A DNA stretch of 64,000 bases, from NCBI GenBank assembly GCA_000421065.1, contig ATWD01000001.1:3154001-3218000 (forward strand), in the 5' to 3' direction. Position numbers and translations under genes: made by a program. The DNA is from Acidobacteriaceae bacterium TAA 166 (lineage in GTDB: Bacteria; Acidobacteriota; Terriglobia; Terriglobales; Acidobacteriaceae). Below are positions 54,940 to 64,000 of the stretch, one piece after another. Below the pieces are notes generated by a model. The model was not told the DNA's origin. It searched no databases and was given only the letters and a program-made list of their open reading frames with translations. Each line of letters starts with the position of its first letter. The stretch's first letter is position 1.

Positions 54940-55962
54940 TTAAATCTCGAGATCGCGTAGCTTAATAGGCTTTCTGAACTGCTGCTGCTGGGCCATCTGT
55001 TGCGCGCGTGTGGGTTCGGGCAGTTGCTCGGGGAGCTGCGTGGCCTTTTCAACCAGGATCGACCAGTCTTCCGGCACCGGAAGCTCCTGCTCAAGGCCCG
55101 CGGTCGCAGAGCTGGGAGTGACGCGCACGGCAACGGTGAGGTCGCTTGCGGCCTTGCCCCGGAACATTCCGCGTGTGGGCGGGACATCGGCATAGTCGCG
55201 GCCGATGGCGGTGCGGATGTGACGCTCCCCGGTGGTGAGCCAGTTGGTGGGATCGAAGCCGACCCAGCCCAGCTGCGGCAGAAAGGCCTCGACCCAGGCG
55301 TGGGTGGCCGAGTGCAGCGAGCGATCCTGGTCGGCGATCCCGTGATAGAGGTATCCCGAGACGTAGCGGCAGGGAATGCGCAGCTTCGAGCGGATGAGCG
55401 TGATCATGATGTGCGCGAAGTCCTGGCAGACGCCGGCGCGGGTGCCGAGGGCGAGGTCGATGGGCGAGTCGGCTTTGGTCGATTTGGGTTTGTAGTCGAA
55501 GTATTCGTAGATCTGCTGGTTGAGCTGGTGCAGCACCATCAGGGGATCGTCGTGGCGGCGCACGTCGAGATGGTTGGCGAGAGCGTCGAGAGCGTCGGTC
55601 GGCTGGGCGAACTCGCTGGGCAGAAGCATCTCCCAATAGTCGCCGAGCTCGACCATGGCATCGAGCTCGGCCCAGGCATCGGGCGCGAGGAACGACGGGA
55701 CGTGCGGCGACGGCTGCACCTCGACCAGGGATTCGGCGACGATGACCAGCTGCGGGTGCATGACAGGGATATCGAAGTGATGGACGTGGTTGGAGAGATG
55801 GTCGCGATAGCTGAAGACGCGGCAGCGCGGCGAGACGGAGAGATGGAAGGTGAGGCAGCGCTGGTTCTGGTCGCTGCGCGGGTGCATGCGCGTCTCCATC
55901 ATGCTCTCGCTCACGTCTTCGTTGTAGAGGAATTTGGTCAGGTGACGGATGGAGTAGTACAT
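54940..55962 (-). CDS. Transglutaminase-like protein of the ATP-grasp/alpha-E cluster
   Basis: A 340-residue protein with GAGAGGA before the ATG. The N-terminal beta domain (MYYSIRHLTKFLYNEDVSES) is the bacterial transglutaminase-like N domain. The papain-like core has Cys in GTRAGVCQDFAHIMITLIRS (~residue 175), His in HSATHAWVEAFLPQLGWVG, and Asp in FDPTN, the expected triad order. It is the last gene of a minus-strand operon with alpha-E, ATP-grasp and cysteine dioxygenase genes; 25 bases separate it from the alpha-E gene. Comparative work (Iyer, Aravind and colleagues) places these families in predicted peptide-synthesising or peptide-modifying systems. Confidence 0.9.
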   Translation of the reverse strand: MYYSIRHLTKFLYNEDVSESMMETRMHPRSDQNQRCLTFHLSVSPRCRVFSYRDHLSNHVHHFDIPVMHPQLVIVAESLVEVQPSPHVPSFLAPDAWAELDAMVELGDYWEMLLPSEFAQPTDALDALANHLDVRRHDDPLMVLHQLNQQIYEYFDYKPKSTKADSPIDLALGTRAGVCQDFAHIMITLIRSKLRIPCRYVSGYLYHGIADQDRSLHSATHAWVEAFLPQLGWVGFDPTNWLTTGERHIRTAIGRDYADVPPTRGMFRGKAASDLTVAVRVTPSSATAGLEQELPVPEDWSILVEKATQLPEQLPEPTRAQQMAQQQQFRKPIKLRDLEI

Positions 55963-55987
55963 GATCGTGTCCTCTCTTCTCCTGGCT

Positions 55988-56938
55988 CTATCCTGCGAGG
56001 GCCGACTGGATGGGGTAGTCGACGTAAAGCTCGTAGATAGTGTTGTGGATGGCGCGGCACTGCAGCTGAATATTTCGCAGGACGCCGACGATGTCCTGAC
56101 GGAGGATGTCTTCGACGCTCGAGTAGCTGAGCATGGACTGCAGGCGTCCGCCGAGGCGGTGCAGAGGCTCGGCGCGGGTCTTTCCGCTCTCGCGCTGGAT
56201 CTCCTCGAGCGCGCTCTGCAGGCTGTCGATGGCGAAGCGCAGGGAGTGCGGGAACTGTTCGTCGAGCAGGAGGAATTCGAGGATCTGGTCGGGGGTGAGG
56301 TCGGCGGTGTAGACCTTGCAGTAGGCCTCGAAGGCCGTGGCGGAGCGGAGAAGGCCCATCCACTCCAGATATTCGTTGCCCTCGGGGATGTGCTCGGGGT
56401 GGATCCAGAGGTCTTCGTGGTAGGCCTCGAGCAGCATGGCGGTGGCGGAGGCGCGCTCGATGAAGCGGCCTACCTGGATGAACTGCCATCCCTCGCCGTG
56501 GCTCATGGTGGAGTCGGTGATGCCCTGGAACTGGTGGATGGAGTCGGTGACGAACTGCAGGAACTCTTCGCGGTCGTCGGACTGGTTGGGCTTGGTGACC
56601 TCGAGGTAGAGCGAGTTGAGGCGGTGCCACTGTTCGGTCGAGATCTGCTCGCGCACATGGCGGGAGTTCTCGCGCGCGGCGATGATGCAGCTGACGATGG
56701 AGGCCGAGAGATTGAAGTCGTGGGAGAGGGTGCTCGTGAGCTGGTACGGGTCGCCGCTCCACTCGATGCCTTTGGGATGACCGAGGGTGTGAAGCACGCG
56801 CAGCCAGCGGTGCTCGGCGCTGGTGGAACTCTCGTCGAGCATCAGGTTCAGGTTGACGTCGAGCAGGCGCGCGGTGTGCTCGGCGCGCTCGAGATAGCGG
56901 CTCATCCAGTAGAGGCTATCGGCTACACGGGATAGCAT
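55988..56938 (-). CDS. Alpha-E domain protein
   Basis: The start at 56938 (MLSRVADSLYWMSRYLERAE) has AGGAG seven bases upstream; an ATG two codons earlier overlaps that site. The ~316-residue protein is all-helical with Glu-rich conserved positions (EHTARLLDVNLNLMLDES, STMSHGEGWQFIQVGRFIER), as in the DUF403/alpha-E family. It has no enzyme motif and is always found with circularly permuted ATP-grasp proteins, which it probably assists. Gaps to the neighbours are 25 bases (downstream) and about 61 bases (upstream). Confidence 0.92.
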   Translation of the reverse strand: MLSRVADSLYWMSRYLERAEHTARLLDVNLNLMLDESSTSAEHRWLRVLHTLGHPKGIEWSGDPYQLTSTLSHDFNLSASIVSCIIAARENSRHVREQISTEQWHRLNSLYLEVTKPNQSDDREEFLQFVTDSIHQFQGITDSTMSHGEGWQFIQVGRFIERASATAMLLEAYHEDLWIHPEHIPEGNEYLEWMGLLRSATAFEAYCKVYTADLTPDQILEFLLLDEQFPHSLRFAIDSLQSALEEIQRESGKTRAEPLHRLGGRLQSMLSYSSVEDILRQDIVGVLRNIQLQCRAIHNTIYELYVDYPIQSALAG

Positions 56939-56956
56939 CGGCATCTCCTCTCACAT

Positions 56957-56978
56957 TTGCCGGCAGGCCATCGCCTTT
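56957..56978. repeat. Palindromic repeat family, single end remnant
   Basis: TTGCCGGCAGGCCATCGCCTTT, a lone right-type end between the ATP-grasp stop and the alpha-E start. No partner arm is present, so it does not form a hairpin by itself. Confidence 0.6.
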
Positions 56979-56999
56979 CCTCAAAACCTGATTCGCGGC

Positions 57000-58466
57000 T
57001 CATTGGCTCAGCACCCAGGTATCTTTGCTTCCTCCGCCCTGCGACGAGTTGACGACCAGCGAGCCGCGATTGAGGGCGACGCGGGTGAGGCCGCCCGGAA
57101 CGACGGTGACGCGGTCGCCGTAAAGCACGTAGGGGCGTAGATCGACGTGGCGGGGTTCGAGGGAGTTTTCGACCAGGCAGGGAGCGCGTGAGAACGAGAT
57201 GGTGGGCTGCGCGATGTAGTTGCGCGGGTCGGCCTCGATGCGTCGGCCGAACTCCTCGCGCTGGGCGGCGGTCGATTGCGGACCGATGAGCATGCCGTAG
57301 CCTCCGCTCTCGCCGACGGCCTTGACGACCAGCTTGTCGAGATTGGCCAGCGTGTGCTGGCGCTCGCTGGGCCGCGTCATCAGGTAGGTCTCGACGTTCT
57401 TGAGGACGGGATCTTCGTTGAGGTAGTAGCGGATGATGTCGGGGACATAGGCGTAGAGGGCCTTGTCGTCGGCGACTCCGGTGCCGATGGCGTTCGAGAG
57501 GGTGACATTGCCGGCGCGGTAGGCGTTGAAGAGCCCGGCGACGCCGAGGATGGAGTCGGGACGGAAGGCGAGCGGGTCGATGAAGTCGTCGTCGACGCGG
57601 CGGTAGATCACGTCGACGCGGCGCAGGCCGCTGGTGGTGCGCATGTAGACGATGTTGTCGTGGACGGTGAGGTCGCGACCTTCGACAAGCTCAATACCCA
57701 TCTGGCGGGCGAGGTAGGCGTGCTCGAAGTAGGCGGAGTTGAAGACGCCGGGCGAGAGCAGGACGATGTTGGGCTCGGGACGGCCCTCGGGCGCGAGCGA
57801 GCGCAGGGTTCCCAGCAGCAGCTGGGTGTACTGCTCGATGGGGCGCACGTTGTAGCTGCGGAAGAGCTGCGGGAAGATGCGCTTCATCACGCGGCGGTTG
57901 GTGAGCATGTAGCTGACGCCGGAGGGAACGCGGAGATTGTCCTCGAGCACGACGAACTCGCCGTCTTCGAGGCGGATGAGGTCAGTGCCGCAGATGGCGA
58001 TGTAGATATTGCGTGGGACCTGCAGGCCGGTCATCTGGCGGCGGTAGTGTTTGCAGCTGAAGATGACCTCGCGCGGGACGACGCCGTCGCGCAGGATGTG
58101 GCCTTCGTTATAGATGTCGCGCAGGAAGAGGTTGAGCGCGGAGATGCGCTGGATGAGGCCGCGCTCGACCTTGGCCCACTCGGCGGCGGTGATCAGGCGG
58201 GGCAGAAGATCGTAGGGGAAGATCTTCTCGGTACCCTCCTGGCGTCCGTAGACGGTGAAGGTGATGCCCTGGTTCAGGAAGCTGAGGTCGGCGGCCTGCT
58301 TGCGGCGTTGCAGCTCTTCGGTGGGAAGCGAGGAGAAGTGGCCGAAGAGGGGCTCGTAGTGCCGATGGAGCTCGCCGGGGGCCGCGAACATCTCGTCGTA
58401 GGCGTGGTCCAGCGAATAGTTGTCGAGTGCCATCTGCGCGAACTGCATGGATGGGTCCTGGGCCAT
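57000..58466 (-). CDS. Circularly permuted type 2 ATP-grasp protein
   Basis: The start at 58466 ([20 protein letters not shown]) gives 488 residues; Shine-Dalgarno matches are weak here and at the next Met. The fold matches the circularly permuted ATP-grasp family (DUF404/DUF407): RPLITAAEW-like [60 protein letters not shown], and a late [20 protein letters not shown] with ATP-binding residues. These proteins are predicted amidoligases that join amino groups to carboxylates. The gene is followed by alpha-E and transglutaminase genes and preceded by cysteine dioxygenase, all on the same strand. Confidence 0.92.
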   Translation of the reverse strand: MAQDPSMQFAQMALDNYSLDHAYDEMFAAPGELHRHYEPLFGHFSSLPTEELQRRKQAADLSFLNQGITFTVYGRQEGTEKIFPYDLLPRLITAAEWAKVERGLIQRISALNLFLRDIYNEGHILRDGVVPREVIFSCKHYRRQMTGLQVPRNIYIAICGTDLIRLEDGEFVVLEDNLRVPSGVSYMLTNRRVMKRIFPQLFRSYNVRPIEQYTQLLLGTLRSLAPEGRPEPNIVLLSPGVFNSAYFEHAYLARQMGIELVEGRDLTVHDNIVYMRTTSGLRRVDVIYRRVDDDFIDPLAFRPDSILGVAGLFNAYRAGNVTLSNAIGTGVADDKALYAYVPDIIRYYLNEDPVLKNVETYLMTRPSERQHTLANLDKLVVKAVGESGGYGMLIGPQSTAAQREEFGRRIEADPRNYIAQPTISFSRAPCLVENSLEPRHVDLRPYVLYGDRVTVVPGGLTRVALNRGSLVVNSSQGGGSKDTWVLSQ

Positions 58467-58571
58467 AAAAGGAAGTTTGAGTATAGCGATCCCGCGGCCT
58501 CCGTCAAGTGGTGAAGCCTGGTGAATCAATCGAAGCGCTGTGCAGAGGGCTGCACAGCAACGGGGACGAGA

Positions 58572-59207
58572 TTACTTCTCAATGCGATGCCCGTCGCGGC
58601 TGAAGTAGCTGAGCTGGCGGCGGTAGCAGCGCTGCTTTTCGAGGTCGAAGGCGATGCAGGAGTCGAAGGGCTTGGAGTACACGTGCAGGCTGATACAGCC
58701 GGTCGTTCCCGCGTTTTCGATCTGGTGAATGGTCTGGAGCTTGTCGACCGTGACCATGCCTGTGCCCTCGGCGCAGCTGACGCTACGGATCTTGTCGAGC
58801 TCGATCTCGCTTGCGCCGCCCAGGCAGTCGATGTTGACGACGTTCTGGTTTTCAGGGGCGTTGCAGCGGGTGTGGTGGTATTCGTGGGTGAAGACCTCGC
58901 CCTGCGAGACCGTCATCCAGCCGAGCTGGCCGTTGTGGGTATGGATGGCGGTCTTCTGGCCCGGCGACCAGCAGATGGTCATCACCTCGAAGAGCTCGTC
59001 GCGATAGATGAGGTTGCGGGTGTAGAAGCTGTCGCGCCACCAGGTGTAGTCGTGCAGGGCCTCGGGGCGGAGCGTGGTGGCGGCCATGTAGGAGGCGATG
59101 CGGTCTTTGGTGATCAGATCCCGCTCGAGCTCGCGAAGGCCGGCGATGAAGTCGGCGACACTGGTGCGGAGCGGGTGGGTACAGGCGGCGATCTCTGGGG
59201 TCGACAT
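58572..59207 (-). CDS. Cysteine dioxygenase type I
   Basis: The ATG at 59207 has AGGGAG upstream and gives 211 residues. It is a cupin with the first motif [20 protein letters not shown] (His-x-His iron ligands) and the third iron His in [13 protein letters not shown]. Sequence [16 protein letters not shown] fits the C-terminal part of cysteine dioxygenases. The enzyme oxidises cysteine to cysteine sulfinate. The residue that forms the Cys-Tyr cross-link in animal enzymes is not obvious here, as in many bacterial ones. It is the first gene of the minus-strand cluster, with a gap of 105 bases before the ATP-grasp gene. Confidence 0.87.
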   Translation of the reverse strand: MSTPEIAACTHPLRTSVADFIAGLRELERDLITKDRIASYMAATTLRPEALHDYTWWRDSFYTRNLIYRDELFEVMTICWSPGQKTAIHTHNGQLGWMTVSQGEVFTHEYHHTRCNAPENQNVVNIDCLGGASEIELDKIRSVSCAEGTGMVTVDKLQTIHQIENAGTTGCISLHVYSKPFDSCIAFDLEKQRCYRRQLSYFSRDGHRIEK

Positions 59208-59275
59208 GGGTTCACTCCCTGGGAATACTTCTATTATCGCGCCGGGTTGATTCAAATCTGCGATTTTTTAGGGGA

Positions 59276-59333
59276 AAAGGCTTATGGCCTGTCGGCCGAA
59301 CGCAGTGGGCCCGCGCGGCAGCGCCTGCCTTTC
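59276..59333. repeat. Palindromic repeat family, short copy with two different ends
   Basis: AAAGGCTTATGGCCTGTCGGCC then AACGCAGT then GGGCCCGCGCGGCAGCGCCTGCC. Joins one end of each type. Lies in the divergent gap between cysteine dioxygenase and typA, the only copy found upstream of two starts. Confidence 0.82.
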
Positions 59334-59488
59334 CCAAACAGGGCAATCGAGGTTTTTACCTGTTGTTCTTGAATCCCGTACGTGCCGTCGGCCTGGACGT
59401 CCTTATCTGGGATAAACTAAAACAACGCGCGTATTTTCATCTTTTTCCCCATCTTTTGTGCGCGAACAGAGACAGGATATTCACCCCA

Positions 59489-61306
<1,818 letters not shown>

Positions 61307-61328
61307 CTCTTTTGAGAGGAACAGGGAG

Positions 61329-61361
61329 GAGGCTCGGATTCGTCCGGGCCTCTTCTTTTTT
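61329..61361 (+). terminator. Rho-independent terminator of typA
   Basis: GAGGCTCGG (61329-61337), loop ATTCGT, CCGGGCCTC (61344-61352), then TTCTTTTTT. A 9-bp stem with one G-U pair and a good T-tract. Confidence 0.85.
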
Positions 61362-61383
61362 AGGTGTGATTTACAAATTCAAG

Positions 61384-61415
61384 AGAATGGCCCGCGCGGC
61401 AGCGCCCGCCTTCTC
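61384..61415. repeat. Palindromic repeat family, single-end remnant
   Basis: GAGAATGGCCCGCGCGGCAGCGCCCGCC then TTCTC. One end of the common type with part of the central joint, located between the typA terminator and the CE15 gene. Confidence 0.65.
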
Positions 61416-61527
61416 TTCTAAAGCTTAGGGAGGCCCAAGTGGTTGACCAATTTTCGTGGTCGGGGCTATCGTGGAGGGCGAGCTCTCCCATAGAAACAAT
61501 CGTTCTATTGAAACCAGAGGAGTTTTC

Positions 61528-62862
61528 ATGCGAGCAAGACAGGCGGTAACGGCCGGCTTGATGGCGGCTTCGTGGATGGCGGGAGATTGGTCGACCCAGC
61601 CTCAGGCTCAGGCGCAACAGGCCCAGACGCAGAGCCCGACGAGCGTCGTCGCGGGGATTCCGGTCAACTACGACGAGGCCAAAGTCGGCACCTATACGCT
61701 TCCCGATGCCCTGGTGATGAAGGACGGCAGGCCGGTGAAAGATGCGAAGGCATGGACGAAGCAGCGCCGCCCCGAGATCGTTTCGCTGTTCGAGAGCCAG
61801 CAGTTTGGAGTTGCGCCGAGTCGACCGAAGGATGAGAGCTTCGAGGTGGTGGAGAAGGAGACGCCGGCGCTGAATGGAAAGGCGACTCGCAAGCGCGTGG
61901 ATATTCATCTCTCGGCAGACCCGAAGACGCCGGTGATCCACCTAGTGGAGTACCTGCCGGCGGGGAAGAAGAAGCCTGCCCCGATGCTGCTGAGCATCAG
62001 CTTCAGCGCGCCTTCGAATACAGTTGACGATCCGGCGCTGCCGGTGGGCGAGGTTTGGGACCCGAAGACGCATGCGAAGATTCCTGCCACCAAGGGCCGG
62101 AACTTCGGCAGGATCAGCGTGGAGCCTCTGCTCGATGCGGGCATTGGCGTGGCGACCTTCTACTACGGCGATGTGGAGCCCGACTATGAAGAGGGCATCA
62201 CGCAGGGCATCCGCGCGCACTACATGAAGCCGGGTGAGACCAGGCGCACGCCGGAGGAATGGGGCTCGATCGCGGCGTGGGCGTGGGGGATGAGCAGGGT
62301 GCAGGATTATCTGGAGACGGATAAGAGCGTGGATGCGAAGCGGGTGGCGATCCACGGCGTCTCGCGCCTGGGCAAGACGGTGATGTGGGCTGGAGCGCAT
62401 GACGAACGGTTCGCTGCGGTGATTGCGAGCTGCTCAGGCGAGGGCGGGGCCGCACTTAGCCATCGGAACTATGGGGAGACGGTCGCGCACCTGACGGCGC
62501 CTTCGCGGTATCCATACCAGTTTGCGTTGAACTACGGCAACTGGGCTGGCTTCCCGGACAAGGCTTCCATGGACGGAAATCTTCTGGTGGCGCTGATCGC
62601 GCCGCGTCCCTTGCTGCTGCAGACGGGCGATACCGATTACTGGTCCGATCCCAAGGGGGAGTTCCTGTCGGCTGTGGCTGCGGGACCGGTGTACAAGCTG
62701 CTGGGCAAAGATCCGCTCGATACCGAGTCGTGGCCCGAGGCGAAGCAGCCCATCCTGCACGACCTCAGCTACTACATGCACGACGGCGGGCACGGGATGG
62801 TGCCGAGCGACTGGAACATTTACGTGGACTTCCTGAAGATGCACCTGCATCCGGAGCGATAG
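61528..62862 (+). CDS. CE15-like glucuronoyl esterase
   Basis: ATG at 61528 with AGAGGAG upstream gives 444 residues and a signal peptide (QAVTAGLMAASWMAGDW). The alpha/beta-hydrolase core holds the CE15 nucleophile motif HGVSRLGKTVMWAGAHDERF, with the catalytic Ser in the GVSR-GK pattern. ASCSGEGGAALSHRNYGETV, LLVALIAPRPLLLQTGDTDYW, and a late HDGGHG with the catalytic His follow. CE15 enzymes cleave ester bonds between lignin alcohols and glucuronic acid side chains of xylan. This fits an organism that degrades plant material. It appears to stand alone between typA and the permease gene. Confidence 0.87.
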   Translation: MRARQAVTAGLMAASWMAGDWSTQPQAQAQQAQTQSPTSVVAGIPVNYDEAKVGTYTLPDALVMKDGRPVKDAKAWTKQRRPEIVSLFESQQFGVAPSRPKDESFEVVEKETPALNGKATRKRVDIHLSADPKTPVIHLVEYLPAGKKKPAPMLLSISFSAPSNTVDDPALPVGEVWDPKTHAKIPATKGRNFGRISVEPLLDAGIGVATFYYGDVEPDYEEGITQGIRAHYMKPGETRRTPEEWGSIAAWAWGMSRVQDYLETDKSVDAKRVAIHGVSRLGKTVMWAGAHDERFAAVIASCSGEGGAALSHRNYGETVAHLTAPSRYPYQFALNYGNWAGFPDKASMDGNLLVALIAPRPLLLQTGDTDYWSDPKGEFLSAVAAGPVYKLLGKDPLDTESWPEAKQPILHDLSYYMHDGGHGMVPSDWNIYVDFLKMHLHPER

Positions 62863-62865
62863 GGA

Positions 62866-64000
62866 TTACTCGGTTCGCAGGGCCTCCATGGGATCGATGG
62901 TCGCGGCGTGGCGGCAGGGGGCGAAGGTGGCTGCCGCTGCAGCGGTGAAGAAGATCAGCATTACGGCGGCGATCAGGCCGGGATCGGTGGGGGCGGTACC
63001 GTAGAGCAGCGAGGCGAGGCTGCGGCCGATGCCGAGGCTCGCGGCCCAGCCGAGTGTGAGACCGAGGAGGACCGGGACGAGGATCGTCCCCAGCATCAGC
63101 CGGTAGACACTTTGGCGAGAGGCTCCGAGGGCGATGCGAACGCCGATCTCCTGCGTGCGCGACTGGACGGCGTAGCTGAGGGTGCCATAGATGCCGAGCA
63201 GGGCGAGCAGAAGCGCGGCACCTCCGAAGGCGACGAGGATCGAGGTCTCCATGCGCTCCGGCGCGAGGGATTCTCCGACCTTGTCATCGAGCGTATAGAC
63301 GCGGGAGAGGGTGACGTCCGGGTTGTAGCTCCAGATGGCGTTGCGGACGGCTGAGATCAGCTGCGTGGGGTCCTGCTTGCCGCGCACCAGGAGGTTGGGG
63401 CTGTTGGGAGGATCATCCCAGTAGGGGAGATAGACCATACTGACCGGTTGGGCGCGAAGGGAGTTGTTGTGCGCGTCGGCCACGACGCCCACCACGGTTA
63501 CCGTATGGTCGCCATGTCTGAATTGGCGACCGACGACGACCTCTTGGCCCGGCCACAGGGTGATGGCGGTCTTCTGGGAGATAACGACGTTTTGGGTACC
63601 GCGGTCATGCTCGTTCAAGGCCCTTCCTGCGAGCATCTTCTGCTGAAGCGTGCCGAAGTAATCCGGGCTGATCCAGCGGACGTTTGCAAGTTGGGCCGGC
63701 TGGTCCATTCCATCGACAGAAGCGATGGAGTCGAGCCAGGTCTCGCCTTCGAGCAACATGGCGCTCGAGAGGGACGCGGACTCGACGCCGGGGAGCGTAC
63801 GCAGCCTGGCGAGCACACCATCGTCGAAGGCCGCGCGGTCTGAGTCGCTGAATGAATTTCTCGGCAGCAGCACGCCGGCGACGACGACGTGATCCGTGGT
63901 AAAGCCCTTGTCGAAGGTAGAGAGCCGAACGAGGCTGCGGGCGAAGAGGCTGGCGACCAGCAGCAAGGTCGCGCACAGGAAGACCTGCGCTCCAACCAGA
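62866..64000 (-). CDS. ADOP-type ABC transporter permease (MacB/FtsX-like), 5' end off the window
   Basis: The gene enters from the right edge, and only its last ~378 codons are visible. It begins inside a hydrophobic segment (FLCATLLLVASLFARSLVRL), then a periplasmic MacB-core-like region (VVAGVLLPRNSFSDSDRAAF, NVRWISPDYFGTL, VTVVGVVADAHNNSLRAQP). Three more membrane helices follow, with QSRTQEIGVRIALGASRQSV between the first two, and the end CRHAATIDPMEALRTE. This is the second half of the acidobacterial duplicated orphan permease type (TIGR03434), large permeases with two FtsX units. Substrate unknown. It converges on the CE15 gene, whose stop is 3 bases from this gene's end. Confidence 0.88.
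   Translation of the reverse strand, partial: LVGAQVFLCATLLLVASLFARSLVRLSTFDKGFTTDHVVVAGVLLPRNSFSDSDRAAFDDGVLARLRTLPGVESASLSSAMLLEGETWLDSIASVDGMDQPAQLANVRWISPDYFGTLQQKMLAGRALNEHDRGTQNVVISQKTAITLWPGQEVVVGRQFRHGDHTVTVVGVVADAHNNSLRAQPVSMVYLPYWDDPPNSPNLLVRGKQDPTQLISAVRNAIWSYNPDVTLSRVYTLDDKVGESLAPERMETSILVAFGGAALLLALLGIYGTLSYAVQSRTQEIGVRIALGASRQSVYRLMLGTILVPVLLGLTLGWAASLGIGRSLASLLYGTAPTDPGLIAAVMLIFFTAAAAATFAPCRHAATIDPMEALRTE

Noticed and set aside
57276..58514. Plus-strand open frame of about 412 codons opposite the ATP-grasp gene
   Set aside because: Val/Ala/Asp/Glu-rich without any motif; the ATP-grasp gene on the other strand is full length and conserved.

Overview
The window is a GC-rich chromosomal segment from an acidobacterium, most likely class Terriglobia (the Granulicella/Edaphobacter/Terriglobus group). 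The assignment rests on gene content: a very large Oar-type TonB-dependent receptor with a carboxypeptidase-like N-terminus, a VWA protein of the acidobacterial VWFA-related type, an ADOP-type (duplicated orphan) ABC permease, a PEP-CTERM protein, a CE15 esterase, and a complete LPS/outer-membrane biogenesis set. No tRNA, rRNA, CRISPR array, transposase, integrase or phage gene was recognised.

Layout. 0-6 kb: 3' part of a PabB-PabC fusion, a FAD/Fe-S dehydrogenase, an orphan PD-(D/E)XK-like gene, and a secreted GH13-like protein lacking recognisable catalytic residues. 6-15 kb: Oar-like receptor, M28 peptidase, membrane protein, frr, a P-loop kinase, an NTF2-like protein and a TMEM175-type channel. 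15.5-25 kb: outer-membrane island with bamA, an RDD protein, lptD, a DsbA-like lipoprotein and a SurA/parvulin-like lipoprotein. 25-33 kb: Gfo/Idh/MocA oxidoreductase, DUF5715 protein, cytochrome-like lipoprotein, PGPGW protein, CHAD protein, CsbD protein, bicovalent-FAD oxidase, VWA protein. 33.5-41.5 kb: degenerate M1-peptidase/TPR protein, lpxB, YdeI/DUF1905 protein, LOG-family protein, TauE/SafE transporter coupled to a DUF971 protein, orphan Opp-type ABC ATPase. 41.5-47.5 kb: an AT-richer orphan gene, amidase, Vps62-like secreted protein, DUF4136 protein, PEP-CTERM protein. 48-54.9 kb: gyrB, small membrane protein, rpmI-rplT, and a DprE1/DprE2-like pair. 54.9-59.2 kb: operon of cysteine dioxygenase, circularly permuted ATP-grasp, alpha-E and transglutaminase-like proteins. 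59.5-64 kb: typA, CE15 esterase, ADOP permease (runs off the right edge).

The most striking feature is a family of at least sixteen interspersed palindromic elements. Seven long copies (about 190-240 bp) fold over their whole length into one imperfect hairpin, capped by a small stem-loop in the best copy. Some carry an extra hairpin module on one arm. Short copies are only the two fused ends. They sit almost exclusively between genes. At least eight genes have a stop codon directly against an element edge, two convergent gene pairs have the entire intergenic gap filled by one element, and two genes (lpxB and the YdeI/DUF1905 gene) read into an element and end on the same element-encoded tail, RGAVTS-stop. 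No mobilising enzyme is present in the window, so any movement would have to be in trans.

Functional themes are envelope construction (BamA, LptD with neighbouring thiol oxidoreductase and chaperone candidates, LpxB, the DprE pair), polysaccharide and peptide scavenging (CE15, Oar, M28, amidase), and two apparent pseudoenzymes (GH13-like and M1-like) that kept a signal peptide and fold but lost catalytic motifs. Starts were chosen by Shine-Dalgarno match, signal-peptide position and family length; where these conflict it is stated.
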